DNA of 64,000 nucleotides, taken from NCBI RefSeq assembly GCF_030272615.1, contig NC_081411.1, positions 162,044,530 through 162,108,529 of the forward strand, written 5' to 3'. Numbering within the stretch: position 1 is the first letter of the stretch; each line of letters starts with the position of its first letter. Of this stretch, positions 21,601 through 33,782 are shown piece after piece. A program made the position numbers and the translations under genes. A model generated the notes under the pieces. The model was not told where the DNA came from, made no database searches, and saw only the letters and a list, made by a program, of their open reading frames with translations. This DNA comes from Cryptomeria japonica. Its lineage: Eukaryota; Streptophyta; Pinopsida; Cupressales; Cupressaceae.

Positions 21601-22139
21601 ATGATTGAACACAACCACAAATGTGTAGAAATTAGTTTGCCTCAAAGCCTAGCATACCCCTTCACGAACACTTTCTTGCAACAAACCACTATATCCTTCC
21701 TACAACTAGCCACTTTTTGGGAGCTAGGAAAGTAAAAATAGGAGTAAAAAATGCTCACAATCAATGTGGCAATAATTAAATGGCTTAGCAGGAGATGATA
21801 GAATTGCCAAATGTCATCATTAAATAATCTGCCCTCCTAAGAATGTCGAGGCCTAAGAAAATGACCCTCCAAAATACCATTACGAAATTATCATTCTTCA
21901 AGCATATCACCATTCCCTTTCAATTAAGTTCTTCCCCACTCGAGACACCTATATTAACACTGAAATTTGCTGGCAAATTTCTTTCCATGAAATATGAGAT
22001 ATAAAAACATTATCAAAGTTTTGAATAATCTGTTGATAAAGTCCTCAATCAAAGTATTAGTTGACTAGCTAGGATTTTGAGACCCCTTCAAGCAATTGAT
22101 AATTTTCACACACTCACCATTTCATTTATTCATACTATA

Positions 22140-22240
22140 TGTTTGATTCATATTATTCTAGCTCAAATTTATAAAAATTAAAATCAAATATAGTAAAGAT
22201 TATATAAAATAATCAATACTTATTACATATTATATTTATA
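22140..22240 (-). repeat. Dispersed repeat R, inverted fragment of the right end
   Basis: On the minus strand, TTTTTATAAATTTGAGCTAG and the following AATAATATGAATCAAAC match the right edge of repeat R copy 2 at about 16660-16705 (TTTTTATAAGTTTGAGTAAG). The match is about 100 bp long and imperfect. Confidence 0.45.
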
Positions 22241-22542
22241 ATTTAAAGATATCAGTTGTATTCAAATCGTCATATGTACCTTCTATAATCTACCTTTAAA
22301 CTATAGATTTCTCCAATAATAGAATTTTTATACTACATATATTTTGTTTTCTAGTATAGAAGGCCCATTTAAAAACGTATAGATGAGCTATTCACATTGT
22401 CATGATACAATGCTCAAAAGAACTATTATGGGCTATGATTTTAATTTCTCTTAAATAATAATTCTTTTAAAGATATTTTTCTCTTCCTTTCTAATTATAA
22501 ATTGAAAAGTTAATATTTTTGTTGATAGTCTTCTTGGTGAAA

Positions 22543-22806
22543 TTTACAAAAATTTTAACCAAACAAAATAAAAAATTAAAAAATTAAATATTATGTTTAA
22601 CATATTACTAAATATATAAATAAGTATTAAAATAAAGTCTATATATTCATATTCTAGATAAATCTACCATACTCTAATTTGTAATATCCACTGCACTCAA
22701 AAGTGGAAACTCTTTTTCTCACATGGAACATAATATTATGACTTAGTATAGGTGTTCAACAAAGCTAAGATTATTTACATGACAAAAATACCACACTATA
22801 ATAATA
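22543..22806 (-). repeat. Dispersed repeat R, inverted copy of the right third
   Basis: On the minus strand this reads TTATTATAGTGTGGTAT...TTAGCTTTGTTGAACA...CATAATATTATGTTC, matching 12745-13077 and 16361-16672 along its whole length. The gene-like left part is absent, as expected for a 5'-truncated copy. Confidence 0.75.
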
Positions 22807-22939
22807 ATCTTTCCATCTATTCAAATATGTTTGAAAGTGATTTTTTAGTTAATAATATTTTATATCTACAACTACACAAGTACTCACAATTAATCTTTTT
22901 AGAATAATTTTCATTTATACGTATTGTTTTAAATTATAC

Positions 22940-23690
22940 TAGCAGAGAGAGGGCTCTAAACCCTACAAAACAGCAAAATCAGAGAGTATCATCACAAAAT
23001 TTGGCATCAAACAACCAGAGCAAGAAAACCACATCCACCTCTCTTGGAAGTAATAAAAAAAAATCATGTCAACATAACTAAACACATTGTTTTGATCAAG
23101 CCACCATCTACCTAAAGTATAACTAGGAATAACTAAACATAAAGAGTCCATGAACATAGCAAAGTAGATAGTTTTAGTAAAAGTTTGAAGTATACAACAC
23201 ACAAGCCTATTCAAAAAAGCTTCATTATAACACCTATGCCTAACTATACTAGATATCATCAAAATAAAAATAAAAACATAAATTTCTTAATCTTCCCTAA
23301 TGAGGTTCCAGTTTCTCTATAGCCACTACACTTATTTATTTCAAATCTCTAGGGGAAGTGTCTCGTCATTATTGTCATCCTTGTCTAGTTTGCCTTGCTT
23401 TGAAAACTTCCTAACTTTCTTTTTCATCCTGCTCTATCCAAAAAAAAATCCCATAGTTGCTTTCCTCATAATTCCATCGGTAATGGTGCACAAAGAGCTT
23501 AAGGAGTTTCCCCTTTGATGATATCACTACCTCTACTCTTGGATTTTTGTTTCAAGGTTCATCACCCTAACTTGTAGTTTAGTTATTGCGTTTTGCATCT
23601 TCTTAGTGTCACCCTTCTCCACACCAGAGTGATATTGTCTCATTTCTTTCGTAGCTATCTAAGCTCTAAGACTGTTAAAAATTTGTAGTT
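22940..23690 (-). pseudogene. Retroelement fragment with coiled-coil segment, LINE-like
   Basis: On the minus strand an ATG near 23642 opens MRQYHSGVEKGDTKKMQ and a heptad-like KLQVRVMNLETKIQE, followed by stops. Further on, a T-rich, Phe/Cys-rich stretch (23262 to 22963) resembles the T-rich 3' tail of the LINE at 26 kb. The layout, a coiled coil then a T-rich tail, is like that of the LINE's third frame. The family assignment is tentative. Confidence 0.3.
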
Positions 23691-24003
23691 TAGATTTATC
23701 CCCAAATAAATGAAAAGCCTATACAAAATTAAACATATATTTTAAATTCTCAAATGATGGAAATGAATAGATTTCATATAGTTCTAAAATTTAATTGATT
23801 TAAAATTATAATTAGATATTATTTATCTATTTGTTATTATGGAATCAAAATAGTTTATCAACTTTGCTCTAGTTTAGCCTTATTAGTTTAAGTTTTTCTT
23901 TTAAACATAGATCCTTCATGTAACCCGCATATCTAATCTTGATCACTACACACTTATAATGATATATTTTTTAATATCTTTATATATATTTTATATTCAA
24001 AGA

Positions 24004-24410
24004 CTAGTATTACTTTAAATATCAAGTAAAGGTAGAGAGATTGATAAACAGATAGATAGACTCATATTGCTTAGGAATGACTAAGAGAGATCACAAGAGT
24101 AGAGGGATCATATTATCCTAGAATTGGTTAATGACTTAATGACATGTCATTTAGTAATGTGAGGTACTCCCTCCTCTCTAGAAAATCATATTGAAAAATC
24201 AATAGTATAATATGAATAGTGTGCTAGTTTTTCCATATTCACCATATTCTACCAAGGTGAAACATGGAGGCTCTCTAATTTTTATTAGTATAATTCCAAT
24301 GTTTATTGAAATCATTACATTGTTAAGAACATCAAAATTTGGTTTTGGAGATACAACCACTTTTGACAACCTCATTAAAGTCAAATAGGGCTATGAGAAC
24401 CTTTTTAAAA
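24004..24410 (+). repeat. Dispersed repeat S, copy 2 with 100-bp insertion
   Basis: It matches 19508-19835 but contains about 100 extra bases at about 24115-24216. Those bases include a perfect 14-bp palindrome, AATGACATGTCATT (24138-24151). The insertion carries no obvious duplication. Confidence 0.7.
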
Positions 24411-25984
24411 GTCAATAGTACAATCCAAACCTTTTAAAAATTGTAAGAAAACTTCAAAACTTATTTAATATTCATGTCTCACTTGTTGTCCAATAACTAT
24501 TAAGAAAGGCTATAAATGTTAGAACCAATTTTAAAGAGCCTTATCAACTTCTAATATGGATGTGAGAACCTTTGTATCTTTAAATAAAGATTTGAAAACC
24601 CTTTCATTTTATCAAAACTAAAGATTTTGATACTTAGTCACTCTCTTCATTTCTTTCTTCATGCTATTCCACCTTTGAAATTATTTTGACAATCCCTTTT
24701 AAGTTTTTAATAAAGATCTTAAAACCTACAAAGTCGGATAAATAATCTTAGACTTCACTATTTCCAATTATTTTGTCTATCAATATAATTTTGAAAAGCT
24801 CGTGCAGGTTTCAAAATCCATAATTTGGGTGAAAACAACTAAATGATTAGCCAATATAATTTTTAAAACTCATTGAAAATAGAACCCATTATTGGAACCT
24901 ATACAAATTCTTGAACCATATGAATCTACCAAAGCTGAGAAATTATGCCTCTCAAAAGAGTAATAAAATATACATATTACCATGGCATGGTTCAAGAAAC
25001 TTTAACAAGAGTTGAAAATATTCTAGAACTTTTACCAAGCATTGAAATGGTTCTAGAAACCTTGTGAAGAGTGTACAAATATTTTGGGACCTATTGAAAA
25101 CTTTAAAATCTTTCACTTATCCAAAATTAAGGTTCCAAACTTGGGTATTTATGTTAAGCACAAAATAGGAAAGACAATATAACAATGAGCAAATATTATT
25201 AGCAAGGGTAGCATATTTTATATTTTTTGTTTTATTGTTATTTATCAGAAATAAAAAGGGACATGAAATAATAATATTTTAATGACCTTTAATGGGTGTT
25301 TCTTTCTAAATAAAAGGATCTAAAATCCTCATGTATCTATTATGCATTGAACAATGATGTCCTTACAAACAATAAAAAAGTGACCAGTTTTGCAAAAAAC
25401 TATAAGTGGTATTTTTAAATAATAAAAGGAAGAGAAAACATAAGCAAACTACATTAGGAGGAAAATAGATCCTAAAACCATACATACACTAACTAGGACT
25501 ATAGGGTGTATACAAAAAGATCTTCCAAAAAACAACAATTAATCTTATGTATGCATGATCTATTAATATATTTTATTAAAACCAATTGTAAAATAGACCA
25601 AAGCAATTTGTTTCCTACTCTCTTTAAACTTCAGAAATATTAAATATCTACCAAACTCCGAGTCCAATACCCTTACATATCTAGGGATTAATTATTATTA
25701 ATTTATGTTATCCAACCTAAATATGAAATTAGCCATGATGTACTTTAAGAAATGACCACTTCTAAATTTTCTAAATACCCTAGAAAATCCAATATAAAGA
25801 AGAATAAAATCATAGGTGATTTATTTTATATTGGAACTCAATTTTTTTGTGGACAAAATATATCATTCTCCTAACATTGATTTTGATAATTACTCAATAA
25901 ATATTTTTATCAATATTAAATTTTTATGGTGATTTGATGATTAAATTTCTTAGTAGTATATAATTGATAAACAATGTTGCTTTC
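24411..25984. other. AT-rich stretch with degenerate AACCTT-type repetition
   Basis: From about 24380 to 25130, variants of GAGAACCTTTT and AAAACC-TT recur at irregular intervals, suggesting an old, decayed tandem repeat. The rest (25130-25984) shows nothing recognisable. Confidence 0.4.
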
Positions 25985-26203
25985 GATTAGGGGAAAACAG
26001 GTTTTGAAGGGCCCCTGAAACCCTTTACATCAAAAGTTCAAAAGATAGGTATTAGAGTCCACTAGAAAAACAAAAGACAATAGCCATAGAAAAGACAATT
26101 GGCCGAAAATAGAAAGCCAGCAGCACAAAGACACAACACAAAGAAACTAAACACCAGACAATAGAAAAAGCAAAGAAGAACAACCAAGCCTAGGTGAAGT
26201 TCT
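25985..26203 (-). other. LINE 3' untranslated tail
   Basis: On the minus strand the stretch after the last stop is rich in T and TTTGT words and ends GGGCCCTTCAAAACCTG...CCCCTAATCG. The tail at 18.15-18.21 kb ends in a similar way. Such tails are where LINE RT starts copying. Confidence 0.5.
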
Positions 26204-28088
26204 TTAGCATTCGGAAGCTTCCAGCTCCAATTGTTGCATAGACACAACAATCTTCTTGATATATTCAATGTCCCTGCTTTGGTTTTGCTTCTTTCCGGTA
26301 CTTGCGTGTGTTCTTTTTTTGGGACCCACTTCCTTATCTTCAGGGGTTCCATCCTTCTCCTCAGTAGTGTCCCCGAGGGCCTTTTCCCCTTGGACATGTT
26401 CAATTTTGTTGATAAGGACCTTGATACTATCAGAGGCGGCCTTTAAAATCTTGTAACTCTACTCCCCAATCTTTTTGAGGGTCTTCTCAATCCCTTCCAT
26501 TTCCTTTTCCATTGCCCCAGCTCTATTTTGCAGGGTTTGAAAGTTATTGCATTGGGAATTTATAAATTACTCCACATTGCTAATGGCTTTAAATAGCTCT
26601 CTTAAGAAGCCAGGTAGAGAAATGAAATTACTGGTGCCAATAGTTTCCAGAGCTTCAAGCTTGCTAGCTTCCTGGACCTGTTTGGATTTTATGCTTTTTA
26701 TTTCCATCTAAACCCAAAAGAAGACCTTATTGAAGTAGTCCATACCATTTTTTGTATAGAGGTCGAAGTCTAGAGGGGAGCCATCCTGAGCCTCGTCTCC
26801 CACAAGGTCCAAGTTCACCTCCAGACCCACCTCCTTCCACTCTGTTGTCTTAATTTCCTTATTAGGGGTATTCTCCCCAGCCAAGCCCTTACTCTGATCC
26901 TTGGAGCCCATAGGAAGGGGTGAATGGTTCTTAGCTCCCAACTCCTCACCTCTCAGTATCTTCCCCTTTTTCTTCTAGGTTGAGATAATTTGCAATTCCT
27001 CACTATCTGTCTCCATGTTATCTCTAATCTCCTCTTCTTCCTCGTACAACCTGTCATCTTCATTCCCATTTTGTTTCTGACTGATCAACCATTTACCCTA
27101 TTCCACTTAGGTAGTTTTACTTTTATGCTTTCTCAACTCAATGGTATGGGGGTCGACCCCGACATCTGCCTCTATGTCATATCTTTCATTATATTCATCA
27201 TTCGAATCACCTAAATCCTCATTTGACTCAAATATCTCAGATATAGCCTATTGAATAGTTGTGTTCTTGATATGGTTGTATCGAACCACCATAAGACCCT
27301 CATGTAAAGCTAGGTTAGTCTTGGGATTAGAGATAACATCCATAATCTTTTTCATTTAGGGCACATAACAGGTAGTATGGGAGGAAAATTTTCTCCTTGT
27401 GCTAGAAATGATTAAGAATAACAAAGTGGTAGCTATTAACTCTGGTATATCTACCATCTAAAGTTATGAATTCCATGATAGCAAACAAAATCTATTGCCA
27501 GATCAACTTGATTACCTTAGGGAAGTAGTATGTGTGGCTTCCCTTGACCAAGTTCGCTTTCTCCACCTCGTCCTTGGGGAATTTATTCACAATAGCAACT
27601 GACAACTTCTAGTCCCAATAGAATTTGATTCCATCCATCAAAAAAATAGTAGCCTCTATGATCATAGTTTCATTAACCTTAACCTTCCTACTGCCAATGG
27701 CTAGGGTACCCTTATTCCACCCCTTTTTGAAAATACTAGTGATTTTAGGTCTTCTTTCTTGCATTCTTTCTATGTAATCTGACATTTTTACTGCTTGTAG
27801 CACATCCCGAACCTGGGGATGGTCCCACCATTTATCAATTTTTGTAGCCTCAGTGCACTTGCGATTTCATGCCATCTTCTTATCAGTATTAACATAATAT
27901 AAATTCCAACAAATATCGCTCTTCTCTATAGACTTTGGTTTTTTCAGAAGCAAATAAGAAGCTTCAAGAAGCAAATAGATATTTCTCAAGCTTGCACTCC
28001 AAATGGAAAGAAGAACCCACAAAGCATGCGAGATTTTATGGAAATTAATAGTGTACCTCCTTCTCAGTTGATTATGATACTCTTTCAT
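26204..28088 (-). pseudogene. Possible third reading frame of the LINE (unknown family)
   Basis: Starting at ATG 28088, about 40 bp after the RNase H end, a frame of roughly 630 codons runs to a stop at 26204-26206, with several internal stops and shifts. In order it shows WWDHPQVRDVLQAVK and SDYIERMQERRPKITSIF; a middle block (KVKVNETMIIEA, NKFPKDEVEKANLVKG, FITLDGRYTRVNSYHFVILN); an acidic linker; and a C-terminal coiled-coil-like part (MEKEMEGIEKTLKKI, ASDSIKVLINKIEHV) ending in a Lys-rich segment. Standard plant LINEs have two ORFs, so this is unusual. It may be a captured transposon-type protein, or a separate element inserted between ORF2 and the tail. A relative lies at 21 kb. Confidence 0.55.
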
Positions 28089-28125
28089 GATGCCACGACC
28101 ACCCCTATCATATCAAGAAATGATA

Positions 28126-30682
28126 TCAAATCCTACCTTGTATTCCATGATATCTTTCATAATTTAAAATATAATGTGCCACTTGAGGGATCTCCCCCTC
28201 TTCATACCAAATCCTTATCGACCCACTCTGTACTATCTCATTAGAAGCCCATTCAACACTCTTGTTGGACTCTGTATAATCATGAGAAATGTTATAATGG
28301 TTGAATCCCTCAAGCAATTCCCTAGCCATGTCAATAATATTTTTAATGATCCATGATGGTTGTTGCTTACCACAGAGGCAATTGATTATGCTTTTCGAGT
28401 TCTCCTCCAACCATTAACAATTTGGCTCTCAGTTGATGTGGTAATTTTATGGCTTGGAGGGTGCTCATGGATTTAGCCAAGTGATTAGTTTGGCTCCCCA
28501 AGGGGAAGGCTACCACCCCCATGCAAAATCCAGCACTATTCTAGATAACTACTCCCCAGCCAGCTATCCCTGGGTTCACTTTAGCAGCTCTGTCAAAGTT
28601 ATCCTTAATCCAATCATTGGGAGGAGAATACCAGCAACACATCCTTCTTTTGAGTTGATTATTATTATTGTCCATGGAGGCTGGGATATTCTAGCTCCTT
28701 AAAACATCATACTCTTCCTTATTCTTGAAATAATCAGATCCAATAGCCATCACATTCTCAACAAGATTTCTGTTTTATCTTAGGCCACACCACTTTAGGG
28801 GAGTTAATGGCATTCCTAAAAATTATGTTATTCCTTTCTTTCAAGATATCCCATAGGATATATGCAAAGGAAAACTCCCACAAATTCCTTATAGTCATAT
28901 TTTTTGTTCTGCATGACATGCTCTTGAAACAATCTTGAATCTCCTTAGGAAACAATCAATTTAAACTCCATAGCTTGAAAAAAAATTGACCAGATTGGTT
29001 CGACAAAAGGATAGTGGATAAAAATATGGTTCACAAATTCTTCATCATTGAAGCATAAGTAGCATTTGTTGGGGATGCAAAATCCCCTCTTTCTTATGTT
29101 ATATGTGGTTATAATTTTATTTTCTAAAAGAATCCATAAAAAAAAATTAATTTTAAAAGTCAAACCTGAACACCAGGCTTTGGCCCAGCAAGGGATAGAG
29201 TCTTGAGACTAAGCCAGCATAAGGAAAACAGACTCCACTGAAAAAATCCCTGAAGGGGTACCTCCCCACACCAGGTGGTCCTCCCTTCTTGGATTAATGA
29301 TAGTCTGGTTGAGTTTCATATTAATATTGTTTAAGTTAGGATCAATAGAGCTTAGGTCTACCCACCTCTGATCTCTCATGTAGTAAACTACTTTTACACC
29401 AAACTTATTCTTGTAGGCTTGGATGTTCAACTAAGGAACACAATGATCATTGAGAGGAGCACCTCCAATCTAGGCATCATCCCAGAAATCCACCTTTCTA
29501 CCATTACAAATGGCCCACACTTTGCCCAGATTCACCATACCTTTTACATGAGTAACATTGTTCCATATGGTAGAGCCACTTGAGATCTGATCTAAGGCAA
29601 GGAAATCTTCCATAGTAACGTTCACATGTAATTATTTAGCCTTCCAAATTTCATTCCATTCACTTGCTCCTTGATATATTCTCCATATTTATTTGGCCAG
29701 GAGGGTTTTATTCAAGGTTTTAATATTTCTTAGGCCAAACCCCCCCACCTTTTCTACTTTGCAAGCTTTATCCTAGGCAATGAGAGAAACTCTCTTCTTC
29801 TCCTCAACCTCGAACCAAAGGAAATATTTCCAAATTTTATCAATTGCATCAACAAATTTAAAAGGTATTTTGAAGAGACTTAAGGCATAAACTGAAATAT
29901 TTTGGAGAGAATATTTTTAATAGATGGATTTTACCTACTTGGGTAAGAAGGGTCCCTTTCCACCCAACCAGCTTCCTGTTGAATCTATCAACAAGCCTGT
30001 TCCATAAAAGATCCATTGGTTTCGTACCCAAGGGAAGACCCAAGTAAATAGAAGGAGGCTGGCCAATTTGGCATCCCAGGATCCGGTCCATCCTTGTCTA
30101 TCTATCTTCCGAAGCGTTCAAGAATAATAAAGAGATTTTCTCCCAATTAATCGATTGACCTGAAGCAGTACTATAAGTATTGAGAAGGTTCTTCATGATA
30201 GTTTCTTCTCTAATTGATGAAGTACCCATTGAATGGTATCATCAAAAAATTGGTGGTGGGAATAGGCTTTGAATCTAGAAGAGGGAGAAAATCCCAACAA
30301 AAGACTCTAAGAAACAAATTTCCTTATATATCTACCCAATCATTCAAGCAAGATAATGAAGAGAATAGGGGAGATGGGATTCCCCTACTTGATGCCCCTA
30401 GAAGTTTTCAAGAAAGGGGAGGGTACACCATTCACAATGATAGAGAGTGAAGGGGTCAAAATGAGTTGACCAACCAACTAAATAAACTTTTCATGAAAAT
30501 GAAAATATCAAAGAACCTTGTCCAACCTGATCATAGGCCCTAGACAAATCCAATTTCATCAAGAAACCCTGTTTCTTTGATTCCACTACCGATTGAATAT
30601 TTTTTAGGAATTGTGATGATAGAGTCTAGGATTTGTCTACCAGGAATGAAGCCACTCTGTTGCAACAAGATAATGGAAGGGA
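28126..30682 (-). pseudogene. LINE ORF2: RT core to RNase H, decayed
   Basis: On the minus strand the RT part begins with QQSGFIPGRQILDS (about 30655-30610), then KQGFLMKLDLSRAYD, and HQFFDDT at about 30239-30250, where F replaces the A of the usual FADD. Next come GWKGTLLTQVGKIHLLK (about 29950) and a zinc-finger region, PNKCYLCFNDEEFVNHIF (29060-29010), with one ligand lost (HYPF for HCPF). The C-terminal RNase H spans about 28620-28126: NFDRAAKVNPGIAGWGVV, with a frameshift near 28410, then IINCLCGKQQPSW. Many stops and shifts show that it is dead. Confidence 0.88.
30214..30262 (-). other. LINE RT catalytic motif region
   Basis: The minus strand encodes HHQFFDDTIQW. The catalytic Asp pair is kept; the preceding residue is Phe where plant L1 elements have Ala. 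Confidence 0.7.
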
Positions 30683-30687
30683 TAACT
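30683..30687. repeat. Target-site duplication, left copy
   Basis: ATAAC directly precedes the gypsy LTR (30688) and is identical to 47297-47301. A 5-bp duplication is standard for gypsy integrase. Confidence 0.92.
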
Positions 30688-32154
30688 ATATGCAGGAAAA
30701 GCGGGTCGATAGAACTCAAAATGTGAAAAATGGAGCTCTAGGGAGCATTGCTCACACACCCACAAGACTTCTTGGTGCAAGCTATGGAGTCATGAAGTAT
30801 GGCTCAGCTTCCCAAGGTTGGTTCCATGGTTCTCTATCTTGCATGGTCCCTCAAACCAATGTTTTTTCTCTCAGATCACTAAGAAAAATGGTTTAGGGAT
30901 GAAAAATACAGGAGCGAGGGATGCTTTTGCTGATTTTAAGATGAAATGCATCCTAAGCTATGCTTGATCCTATAAATGCAATAAACTAGTTATAAGATGG
31001 CAAGGTTAGTAAACAAGACTATCCTAGCATACTATATTAGTTTATGATTTAAGCTAAATGATAAAGAAAATATTCTAAAAATGCATATTTAGCTTAATTC
31101 CTATTGAAAAGAGAGGCTAAATGATGAGCACAAAATGATATATGAAAGCTTGAATGGATTTTAGTATAAGTGTGATGCTAAAGACTTGGATGATATGAAA
31201 AATAGAGGAATGAGAGCTCTATTTATAACAAAAATAGGGCAATGGATGGTCAGGATTGAAAGAGTTAATCAAGGGCTAAGTTTGAAAGTTGGGAATACAT
31301 GTTTGTAATTGGCACCAATGAAATGGTGACAATTGTCAACATAAGACTAGTTGAGAGGAGATGTAAGAAGCATTAAATGCTTGAGAAGACCTCATGGTTA
31401 CCCTAGGGTTTAAGGATTAGGGTTAAGTTAGGATTACCCATTGGATAAAGCTTTTACCCAAAGGATAAACTTTTGTGCAAAGGATTAAGGATAACCATGG
31501 TCAGAGCAATAAATGCTTGATGAGACCCTTGGGTTAGATGGAGGTTGAGTTAATGCAAATTCTTTAACCATGTAAGAGGGATGAGTTAACCATTAATTGT
31601 TATGAAGACTTTGGGGACAAATTTGTAAGTCCTTCCAAATTTGGGGGTATTCAACAAGTTAGCTTGTTGAATGGATAAAGGCTTTAATGCCTTTTTAAGA
31701 CTTTACTCCAAATTTGAGAAGTGACCTCCTCAAATTTAGGGAAAAGGGATATTGGATGGGGTTGGATTAATTAATTAGGTTTAGAAGAATCTAGAGGAGG
31801 TTAGAAAGAGGGTTAGGATGCAAGTCGGATGTGTGGGATTTTGCAAGTGCGTGAGGGAAAATAGGTTTTAATTGAATTTAATTCAATTTGGTTGCAATTA
31901 AATAAATTAGATTTATCTAATCTAGGATAACTATTTTAATTAAATTTGAATTTAATTAAAAAGTTGATAGGGGATTTAATCGAATAAAATGATTTATTCT
32001 ATTAAATGGTAAAAAGCGGCCCAGTGAATTTAATTGAGTAATTTACTTAATTAAATAGAGGAACATGAGCAATTTAATTAAATTGGATTTAATTAAATAG
32101 AGAAATGAACATAAAATATTCATTTAGGAATATGGTCATTTTTATACGTTTACA
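30688..32154 (-). mobile_element. Gypsy 3' LTR
   Basis: 1,467 bp, colinear with 45829-47296. Its left end reads TATATGC where the other LTR has TGTATGC, so the terminal TG has mutated. The right end is TTTACA on the plus strand. The polypurine tract abuts it at 32155-32168. Differences cluster in the first 300 bp. Confidence 0.93.
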
Positions 32155-32168
32155 TTTTGCCCCTCTTT
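32155..32168 (-). other. Gypsy polypurine tract
   Basis: On the minus strand AAAGAGGGGCAAAA directly precedes the LTR start TGTAAA, where plus-strand priming would occur. Confidence 0.85.
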
Positions 32169-32739
32169 GAAGTGACGTGTGTGCACATGTTATTTCAAAG
32201 AAAATGATGTGTTGTGATTTTATGATCAATGTCATTTTTATGGATTATCATGTTGTGCCCTATATTTGATGTGTGATGCCCCAGGTTTGATAAATGATGG
32301 TGATAATGCCCCCTCGGGAGATGAGTCAAAATTTTGAAAAATTTTATTTGATTTGATAATTGCATTTGGTGTGCAAAATTTTGGCTAGGTGAAATGTTTA
32401 AATTGATTCATCTCCTAATAATTGACATGTGTGAGGGTATGAGGGAGACCAAGAGAAAATTACATGCTCATTTTCCTAACCCTAATTTCATTTTACCCTA
32501 TAAAAGGGAAAAAGTGCAATGTTTTGTCTCATTTGTGCTTGTTGACTTTGGAGAAAGAGACTTTTGGAGAGAAGACAAAATGCCTATTCCCTATTCTAGG
32601 CATCTATTCGAGCACGTTTGGAGGCATTAGAGGCCTACCGCATATGGACCACTAGTAAGTCAACCCTTTTGACCCCTTTTTGATTTTTAATTTGATCATT
32701 TTTTGTCAGTTTTTGATTTTTGAAATTTGATTTTAACAT

Positions 32740-33215
32740 TTTAGCACATAGAGGTCTTATTTTAGTGCATACAAAGAATTCAGTAGTGCATAGGGTATTA
32801 ATTTAGGTAGTGTTCGAAAATGCTTAGGGTAGTGCATGAAAGTTTTAGGTTATCTAATGGCCTCAGGGTAGCACATGATGAACATAGGGTAGCACATTAG
32901 GTTAAAAAAATAGCGCATAGGTCAAACCTAGTGCATAGAGTCCACAGGGGGTCACATGGTAGGGGGATGTAGTGCATAGGTTAGACCTAGCGCATAGGGT
33001 TGAATAGGTAGCGCAAGCATGGGATAGGTTAGCGCATGGGTCAGTTTTAGTGCTTAGGGTAGATTGAATAGCGAATGGAGAAAAAATGATAGCGCGTAAA
33101 GCTAGTCTAGAGTATAGAGTAGATCGAATAGCGCATGGAGAAAATAGGGTAGCACATGGATATAGTTTAGCGCATAGCCAAGTTTAATTAGCGCATGGAT
33201 CAGGTTTTGCAAGAT
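32740..33215 (+). repeat. TAGCGCAT octamer repeats before the antisense gene
   Basis: About 15 exact matches to TAG(C/T)(G/A)CAT (six TAGCGCAT, five TAGTGCAT, four TAGCACAT) plus several one-off variants occur in about 475 bp, usually followed by AGG or GGT. Spacing varies from about 15 to 50 bp. The same octamer lies in the leader before gag, in the same orientation relative to that transcript. Confidence 0.85.
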
Positions 33216-33450
33216 ATAGTGATTTTTGAATGTGAAAAAGTACATAGGAAAAGGTTAGTTTTTCCTAGGGAGATGGATTTTTGCCATTTGTTGTGTCTTT
33301 GGTCATGTTTTTGATAAGTTGTCCAATATGAGTATTGATATAACTTGATTTAATTCATGATTTGTTCAAGTTATTGATGTAGAAATTAATGTGTTGTTTT
33401 GATCAAACCATGATTTGATTTTCACTATTTCAAAATTCATATGTGTGGAG

Positions 33451-33660
33451 CTTGATTTGTGTTACAAGCTGATATGGGTTGGAAACTTGAGTTGTTTTAC
33501 AAGTTGATATGGGTTGGAAACTTGAATTTCTTTACAAGCAGATATGGGTGGGAAACTTGATTTGTTTTACAAGTTTATGTGATGTGGAGACTTGAGTTGT
33601 TTTACAAGTTTTGATATGGTTTTTTAAAACTTGAGTTGTGTTACAAGTTGATATGGAATG
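33451..33660 (+). repeat. 35-bp tandem repeat, six copies
   Basis: Units of the type TTACAAGTTGATATGGGTTG plus GAAACTTGAGTTGT begin at 33462, 33497, 33532, 33567, 33602 and 33641. The period is 35 bp, and 39 bp for the last step. The array lies in the leader of the antisense gene. Confidence 0.85.
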
Positions 33661-33782
33661 ATATAATGTGGAACTTGATTAGATTTTGCAAAGTGTTTCA
33701 TGTTTTTGTTGTGATTTTGATTTTGATATCTTTGTTTTGATGTGGAAACCAATATTGGACTCATTTTGCTTTTTGATAGGAG

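Larger units (their letters stand above)
25985..30687 (-). mobile_element. LINE, 3' two-thirds (minus strand), split by the gypsy insertion
   Basis: Read on the minus strand from 30687 downward: the RT core (FFDD at about 30239-30250), the end of RT, a zinc-binding region, RNase H (to about 28126), a possible third reading frame (28088-26204) and a T-rich 3' tail ending near 25985. The coding sequence continues upstream at 47302 across the gypsy element, with the ATAAC duplication marking the cut. No clear poly(A) tail or target duplication of the LINE itself was seen. Confidence 0.9.
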
